DNA from: an uncultured Oscillospiraceae bacterium
GTDB taxonomy: Bacteria; Bacillota; Clostridia; Oscillospirales; Oscillospiraceae
Length of the DNA stretch: 9,116 nt
Assembly: GCA_934675115.1 (NCBI GenBank)
Contig: CAKUPH010000083.1
Coordinates: 1-9,116 of the forward strand
Direction of reading: 5' to 3'
The stretch's first letter is position 1; every line of letters begins with the position of its first letter. Below are positions 5,372-9,116 of this stretch, piece by piece. Both the position numbers and the translations under genes were made by a program. The notes beneath the pieces are model-generated. The model ran no database searches. It saw only the letters and a list, made by a program, of their open reading frames with translations, and was not told the origin of the DNA.

Positions 5372-6691
5372 ATGGCAAGCAAGACCAAGGAGTTTTCCAC
5401 CACCAGCAGCAACTTCGGCGCGAAGGGCTGGGGGATCCTGATCCTCACCTTCTTCAGCATTCTCCTGATGAGCAACATCTGTTACGACTCCCTGAACGTC
5501 ACCATCGAGGTGTACGGAGGCATGGGCTGGAACAAGGGCCTGCTTTACATGTTCTCCACCATCGCGGCGTGGATCTCCGTCATCGGCGCGGGCCTGTGGG
5601 GCGCCATGTGCGGCAAAAAGACCTGCCGCTTCGCGTGGACCGTCTCCCTGATCGTGTCCGCCGTGGGCTGCGTGATCTGGAGCTTCGCCCCCGCGGCCGG
5701 CATCCCCGTGTACTTCATTGCGCTGGCCCTGTCCTACATCGGCGGCATGGGCTTCGCCTACATCGCCAGCCTGAACGTCGTCTCTAACTGGTTCCCCCGC
5801 AAGAAGGGTCTGGCCATGGGCTGGGTCACCATCGGCTTTCCCCTGTCCGCCGTCATCGCCACCCCGCTGTGCTCCGCCCTCATCGGCAAGCTCCAGCTCA
5901 ACGGCATTTACCTGATGTACGCCGTGCTGTGCGTCATTCTGGCCGTTCTGGTGTGGGTCTTTGTCCGGGACTATCCCGAGGAAAAGGGCGCTTACCCCGA
6001 CAATAACCCCTACTTTGACAAGGCCGGGGCCGAGGCCGAGCTGAAGGCCGGTCTCGAGTACATGAAGACCTCCCCCTGGACCCGCGGCAAGCTGCTCCAC
6101 ACTTCCACTGTCTGGAAGATGGTCATCTCTCTGGGCGTCATGGAGCTGCTCAGCCTCGGCATCATGACCAACTTCATGCCCCGGATGCTCCAGATCGGCT
6201 ACGCGCCGGGTCAGGTCATCCCCATGCTGGCCATCGCCGGCCTGCTGGCCTGCGTCGGCTCCGTGCTGTGCGGCCTGCTGGACGCCAAGGTCGGCCCCAA
6301 GAAGGCAATCATCATCACCTACGTCATCGCCATCGTCGCCATCGTCCTGAACGTGGTGGCCGGCATCGTCAAGCAGAACGGCAACGAGGGCCTCGCCACG
6401 CCGCTGTTCTTCATCTCCCTGCCCTTCCTGGCCATCATGCTGGGCGGCGCGGCCAACTATCTGGTCTCCCTGACCAACACCATCTGGGGCCGCTATGACT
6501 TCCCCGCCGCTTACCGGATCCTCAAGCCGCTGGTCTCCGTGGTGGGTGCGCTGGGCATGACCATCGTGGGCGGCATCGGCAACTCCCCCGCCGGATACGG
6601 CACCGCCTACCTCATTCTGGGCGTGCTGTCCGTCATTGGCGTCATCATCATCGCCACGGTGGACGACTCCCTCGTGGGCCGGGACCTGTAA
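5372..6691 (+). CDS. MFS transporter, OFA (oxalate/formate antiporter)-like
   Basis: The 439-residue protein is very hydrophobic, with about 12 predicted membrane helices in two halves of the major facilitator fold. The first helix is about residues 20-36. GLWGAMCGKKTCR (74-86) sits in the loop 2-3 motif-A position and GLLDAKVGPKKA is its echo in the second half. NWFPRKKGLAMGW (139-151) and VRDYPEEKGAYPDN (198-211) before a cytoplasmic central loop resemble the OFA/monocarboxylate-type branch. A small carboxylate or similar anion is therefore the best guess for the substrate, but it is not determined. AGAGGAGG at 5356-5363, 8 bases before ATG, sets the start. It is divergent from the LysR gene and 68 bp upstream of the flavoprotein gene, with no terminator between, so it probably begins an inducible operon. 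Confidence 0.88.
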   Translation: MASKTKEFSTTSSNFGAKGWGILILTFFSILLMSNICYDSLNVTIEVYGGMGWNKGLLYMFSTIAAWISVIGAGLWGAMCGKKTCRFAWTVSLIVSAVGCVIWSFAPAAGIPVYFIALALSYIGGMGFAYIASLNVVSNWFPRKKGLAMGWVTIGFPLSAVIATPLCSALIGKLQLNGIYLMYAVLCVILAVLVWVFVRDYPEEKGAYPDNNPYFDKAGAEAELKAGLEYMKTSPWTRGKLLHTSTVWKMVISLGVMELLSLGIMTNFMPRMLQIGYAPGQVIPMLAIAGLLACVGSVLCGLLDAKVGPKKAIIITYVIAIVAIVLNVVAGIVKQNGNEGLATPLFFISLPFLAIMLGGAANYLVSLTNTIWGRYDFPAAYRILKPLVSVVGALGMTIVGGIGNSPAGYGTAYLILGVLSVIGVIIIATVDDSLVGRDL

Positions 6692-6708
6692 CACAAGTCA
6701 ACTCATGA

Positions 6709-6727
6709 GCCGGAACGGAACACCGGC
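6709..6727 (+). other. Small hairpin in the MFS-flavoprotein gap
   Basis: GCCGG (6709-6713) and CCGGC (6723-6727) can form a 5-bp stem with a 9-base loop. No T run follows. It is not a terminator and at most a minor stability or processing element, so the two flanking genes are still expected to be co-transcribed. Confidence 0.25.
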
Positions 6728-6759
6728 CCATTTACAAAACACAACAGGAGGAAGATAAT

Positions 6760-7725
6760 ATGAAAGTACTGGGTCTGTCCTGCGGCACCCTCAACGGCAG
6801 CAACGACGCCATGTGCAAAGAGGCCCTGATGGCCGCGCAGTCCGCCGGAGCGGAAGTGGAATTCATCAACCTGCACCAGCTGAACATCAAGCACTGCACC
6901 GGCTGCAAGGCCTGCGTCATGAGCCTGTTCTCCGGCCGGGGCAACGCCTGCGTCCTTCAGGACGACTTCGACTGGCTCACCGACAAGATGTACGACGCCG
7001 ACGGCATCGTCTGGGCCGTTCCCATCTTCGAAAAGTGCGCCCCCGGCATCTTCCACACGGTGATGGACCGCTTCGGCCCCCGTCTGGACCGCGGCAACGT
7101 CATGATCGCCGCCAAGATCGCCGAAAACGGCGGCAAGCCGGTGGACCCCCGCTACCTCAAGGAAAAGGCCGTGTCCTTCATGGGCATCGGCGGCTCCGAC
7201 TGGGCCACCCGCATCCAGTGCGACTTCAACACCCAGGCCCTGACCCCCAAGTGGACGGTCATCGACAACGAGTGCTTCCAGTGGTCACTGGACATCATCA
7301 TGAACGACGCGGCCATCGCCAAGGCCCACCAGATCGGCCTGAACATCGCCGAGGCCGCCAAGAAGGTGGCCGACGGCACGCTGGAGGCCCCCCACGGCAT
7401 CATGGGCAAGGATTACAAGGGCGCCGAGGGCGTCTGCCCCCACTGCCACAGCAACAACTTCTTCCTCAAGGAGGACGGCACTGCCATCTGCTGCCTGTGC
7501 GGCATTGAGGGCGTGATGAAGAACGAGGGCGGAAGGTACGTCTTTGACTTTGACGCCGAAACATGGATCCCCCACGCCCACGATTCCATCCCGGGCAAGT
7601 TCATCCACGGCGACGACATCCAGCGCAACGAGGGCAAGGCCCGGGCGTCCATGGCCACCGACGAGGCCAAGACCCGGAAGGCGAAGTACCGCGACTTTAT
7701 CAAGTCGTCCAAGCCCGAGTGCTGA
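6760..7725 (+). CDS. Flavodoxin-fold NAD(P)H-dependent reductase with Cys cluster and zinc ribbon
   Basis: The 321-residue protein has an N-terminal flavodoxin-like fold (about 1-200). MKVLGLSCGTLNGSND fills the place of the FMN-phosphate loop, and AVPIFEKCAPGIFHTVMDRFG (86-106) is the usual flavin-contact region of this reductase family. HCTGCKAC with a later Cys (C46, C49, C52, C64) resembles the Fe-S-binding motif of iron-sulfur flavoproteins, though the last gap of 11 residues is longer than their usual 4-7. A C-terminal segment has CPHC (226-229) and CCLCG (C244/C247), a zinc-ribbon or rubredoxin-like knuckle, then a charged tail. A redox role in the cytoplasm is expected; the substrate is unknown. 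AGGAGG at 6746-6751, 8 bases upstream, fixes the start. It lies between the transporter and the alcohol dehydrogenase, which suggests one pathway. Confidence 0.85.
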   Translation: MKVLGLSCGTLNGSNDAMCKEALMAAQSAGAEVEFINLHQLNIKHCTGCKACVMSLFSGRGNACVLQDDFDWLTDKMYDADGIVWAVPIFEKCAPGIFHTVMDRFGPRLDRGNVMIAAKIAENGGKPVDPRYLKEKAVSFMGIGGSDWATRIQCDFNTQALTPKWTVIDNECFQWSLDIIMNDAAIAKAHQIGLNIAEAAKKVADGTLEAPHGIMGKDYKGAEGVCPHCHSNNFFLKEDGTAICCLCGIEGVMKNEGGRYVFDFDAETWIPHAHDSIPGKFIHGDDIQRNEGKARASMATDEAKTRKAKYRDFIKSSKPEC

Positions 7726-7884
7726 GCCGAAGCGGCACAGTTATTACCAAGTTGAAGCCCAGCGAAGCGGGTTCAACTTGGAGAGGAGGAGCAAGGCAGC
7801 GCGCGGAATTTTGCAGCAGGCAAAATGAAGTGCAGCGAACTTTGCGACGACGAAAGCTGTGCGTCGCGAACAGGCGAAGCATGA
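7726..7884 (+). repeat. Structured intergenic repeat region (chain of small hairpins)
   Basis: Directly after the flavoprotein stop the sequence folds into successive hairpins. GCCG/CGGC lies at 7726-7736. A 13-pair stem with one bulge has arms 7747-7760 and 7769-7781 and the loop AGCGAAGC. ATTTTGC/GCAAAAT lies at 7808-7826. GCGACG/CGTCGC lies at 7844-7867. GCGAAGC occurs exactly at 7762-7768 and 7874-7880; as single-stranded DNA this heptamer is known to form an unusually stable mini-hairpin. The last hairpin overlaps the repeat shared with the rplA-rplJ gap. The density of stems indicates a non-coding element, even though one frame stays open through it into the dehydrogenase gene. Confidence 0.65.
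7852..7884 (+). repeat. Dispersed intergenic repeat, copy B
   Basis: This matches 873-904 at 28 of 32 positions with one extra base, all substitutions being transitions. Here the GTCGC word completes a stem with GCGAC at 7844-7848, so this copy looks more intact than the one before rplJ. Confidence 0.6.
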
Positions 7885-7906
7885 AGAAGGCCCTTTACCT
7901 TAACGT

Positions 7907-7912
7907 TATAAT
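7907..7912 (+). promoter_or_regulatory. Weak candidate -10 element before the dehydrogenase
   Basis: A consensus TATAAT lies 73 bases before the dehydrogenase start codon, but no acceptable -35 hexamer is found 16-18 bases upstream (AAGAAG at 7884-7889) and there is no extended TG. It could be a regulator-dependent internal promoter or chance. Confidence 0.25.
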
Positions 7913-7915
7913 CTT

Positions 7916-7950
7916 CAGGCACCTCCGGAGCCCCCGCTCCGGAGGACCTG
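7916..7950 (+). other. Strong hairpin in the dehydrogenase leader
   Basis: CCTCCGGAGC (7922-7931) and GCTCCGGAGG (7936-7945) form a perfect 10-bp stem with loop CCCC. It is extended by CAGG (7916-7919) and CCTG (7947-7950) across a small internal loop. No T tract follows, so it is not an intrinsic terminator. It sits 35 bases before the dehydrogenase start and may be an RNA stability, processing or translational control element, or a DNA binding site near the TATAAT at 7907. Confidence 0.65.
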
Positions 7951-7985
7951 TCCTGAACATCATCGTGACAAGGAGTGTATTTTTT

Positions 7986-9047
7986 ATGAAAGCAGCGGCT
8001 TTTTACGGCAAAGGCGACGTGCGCATCGAGGAGCGTCCCATCCCCGTCCCCGGCCCCAACCAGCTGGTGGTCAAGATCAACTATGTGGGCGTGTGCGGCA
8101 CTGACGTGGAGTTCTACAAGGGCGGCTATCCCCCCTTCGTCAAGCTCCCCATGGTGCTGGGCCATGAGAACGTGGGCACCGTCACCGCGCTGGGCGAGGG
8201 CGTCACCGAGTTTCAGGTGGGCGACCGCATCCTGTGCGGCCCTCCCTCCCACTGCGCCGAGGACTGCCCCTCCTGCCAGCGGGGCGAGACCAACATCTGC
8301 ATCAACGGCTTCCCCCGCACCGCCGGGATCGGCGGCCCCGACGGCGGCTACGCCGAGTATTTCCTCGTCCGGGACGTGAAGCACACCATGCTCATCAAGG
8401 TTCCCGAGGGCGTTGACCTCAAGGACGCCGTGCTGTTCGACGTCATCTGTGTGGCCCTCCACGGCATCCGCAAGTCCAATTTCAAGGTGGGCGACAACGT
8501 GGTGGTGTCCGGCACCGGCCCCATCGGCCTGTCCGCCATCCAGTTCCTCAAGGCCGGCGGCGCCAACAAGATCATCGCGCTGGGCACCTCCCCCTCCAAG
8601 TACCCCACGCTGAAGGAGTATGGCGCGGACTACTGCCTGAATCCCAAGGAGCTGGGCGACAAGCTGGGCGACGAGATCAAAAAGATCTGCGGCAATCCCG
8701 TGGGCGCGGACATCGTGTTCGAGTGTGCGGGCAATATGAACTCACTGGGCAACTGCATCAACTACTGCGTCAAGCCCGGCGGACAGGTGGTGGTCATCGG
8801 CACCATTCAGGAGCCCATGAGCAATCTGGTGCCCGGCAGCTTCTCCATCCACGAGCCCGACCTGAAATTCACCTTCGTCTACACCGCCGACGAGGTCCGG
8901 ATATACCTCGAAATGCTGGCCGCGGGCAAGATCCACTTCCCCGGCATGGTCACCGACATCATCCCGCTGACCGACTGTGTGGAGAAGGCTCTGGACCGCA
9001 AGGACCGCACGGGGATGCTGAAAATTTTGATTGACCCCTCCCTTTAA
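7986..9047 (+). CDS. Zinc-dependent medium-chain alcohol dehydrogenase
   Basis: The 353-residue protein belongs to the threonine/sorbitol/butanediol dehydrogenase-like part of the zinc MDR family and should oxidise a secondary alcohol or reduce a ketone with NAD(P). GVCGTD (C37) and GHE (H60, E61) supply catalytic zinc ligands, with D152 or C155 in DVICVALHG as the likely remaining one. C90, C94, C97 and C105 form the structural zinc lobe. GTGPIG (176-181) is the cofactor-binding glycine motif. Length is normal. The frame is open upstream to about 7563, but the N-terminal block MKAAAFYGKGDVRIEE starts at 7986, with AAGGAG at 7970-7975, so the upstream part is not coding. It follows the flavoprotein by 260 bp of structured repeat. 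The substrate is unknown; membership of the LysR-linked pathway is inferred from position. Confidence 0.93.
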   Translation: MKAAAFYGKGDVRIEERPIPVPGPNQLVVKINYVGVCGTDVEFYKGGYPPFVKLPMVLGHENVGTVTALGEGVTEFQVGDRILCGPPSHCAEDCPSCQRGETNICINGFPRTAGIGGPDGGYAEYFLVRDVKHTMLIKVPEGVDLKDAVLFDVICVALHGIRKSNFKVGDNVVVSGTGPIGLSAIQFLKAGGANKIIALGTSPSKYPTLKEYGADYCLNPKELGDKLGDEIKKICGNPVGADIVFECAGNMNSLGNCINYCVKPGGQVVVIGTIQEPMSNLVPGSFSIHEPDLKFTFVYTADEVRIYLEMLAAGKIHFPGMVTDIIPLTDCVEKALDRKDRTGMLKILIDPSL

Positions 9048-9076
9048 ATGAAGCCTGACGGCGTCATTTAAAGGGG
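9040..9076 (+). terminator. Hairpin overlapping the dehydrogenase stop codon
   Basis: Arms 9040-9055 and 9060-9075 form 15 pairs with one A-G mismatch (9052/9063) and a TGAC loop. The stop codon TAA (9045-9047) is inside the left arm. The following bases are CCCCGGATTTTATT, so a T-rich tract exists but is set back. It may be an imperfect terminator or an mRNA 3' stabiliser. Confidence 0.45.
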
Positions 9077-9095
9077 CCCCGGATTTTATTCCGAT

Positions 9096-9116
9096 CGGGC
9101 GAAGTGAATCCGCCCG
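9096..9116 (+). repeat. Second 3' hairpin with a GCGAAG word, cut by the window end
   Basis: CGGGCG (9096-9101) and CGCCCG (9111-9116) form a perfect 6-bp stem. GCGAAG at 9099-9104 overlaps the left arm, as in the hairpin chain after the flavoprotein gene. It may be the beginning of another structured intergenic element that continues beyond the window. Confidence 0.35.

Noticed and set aside
5279..6694. 471-residue minus-strand open frame opposite the MFS gene
   Set aside because: Its Asp/Gly/His-rich composition is typical of the antisense of a GC-rich membrane protein gene; it has no recognisable domain, and the plus strand clearly codes.
7726..7884. CRISPR array in the repeat-rich gap
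   Set aside because: The hairpins differ from one another, and there are no equal repeats with regular spacers and no cas genes.
7563..7985. Open frame joined to the dehydrogenase, suggesting a 494-residue protein
   Set aside because: The upstream part overlaps the flavoprotein gene and the hairpin repeats, has no family features, and the normal dehydrogenase N-terminus with a ribosome binding site is at 7986.

Overview
The window looks like a chromosomal segment from a high-GC Firmicute of the class Clostridia. The likely home is the Oscillospiraceae (Flavonifractor/Lawsonibacter/Oscillibacter-like). This rests on the rplK-rplA / rplJ-rplL order with an L10 leader, strong AGGAGG ribosome binding sites, canonical sigma-A promoters, GC-rich codon use and the style of the accessory proteins. 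The genus is an inference and was not tested.

Left part (1-2173) is the ribosomal stalk region: the 3' end of rplK (L11), rplA (L1), a 361-base gap, then rplJ (L10) and rplL (L7/L12), ending in a strong intrinsic terminator. The gap is rich in signals. In order it holds a terminator-like hairpin, a short repeat also found 7 kb away, a 14-bp inverted repeat lying on a perfect TTGACA-17-TATAAT promoter, the L10 leader, and an attenuator-type terminator just before rplJ. So rplKA and rplJL appear to be separate transcription units, with rplJL under autogenous control.

Middle part (2174-4202): a DEDDh 3'-5' exonuclease with a C-terminal zinc-binding segment and an Arg-rich tail converges on galE (UDP-glucose 4-epimerase, minus strand). 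A 34-bp perfect palindrome between them should terminate transcription from both sides. galE lies 31 bp behind a LysR-type regulator on the same strand and may be co-transcribed with it.

Right part (4234-9116) is an accessory metabolic locus. The LysR gene is divergent from three plus-strand genes: an OFA-like MFS transporter, a flavodoxin-fold reductase carrying a Cys cluster and a C-terminal zinc ribbon, and a zinc-dependent medium-chain alcohol dehydrogenase. Good promoters face both ways from the LysR/MFS gap, with a TTTGTA-N7-TACAAA dyad between them as a possible operator. A simple reading is uptake of a small organic (perhaps carboxylate) compound followed by flavin- and NAD(P)-dependent redox steps, but the substrate cannot be read from the sequence. 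The 260-bp gap between reductase and dehydrogenase is a string of small hairpins with GCGAAGC-type loops. It contains the second copy of the repeat seen in front of rplJ.

The most notable non-coding observations are this dispersed structured repeat, the inverted repeat on the rplJL promoter, and the large hairpin before the dehydrogenase. I see no tRNA or rRNA genes, CRISPR array, insertion sequence or phage genes.
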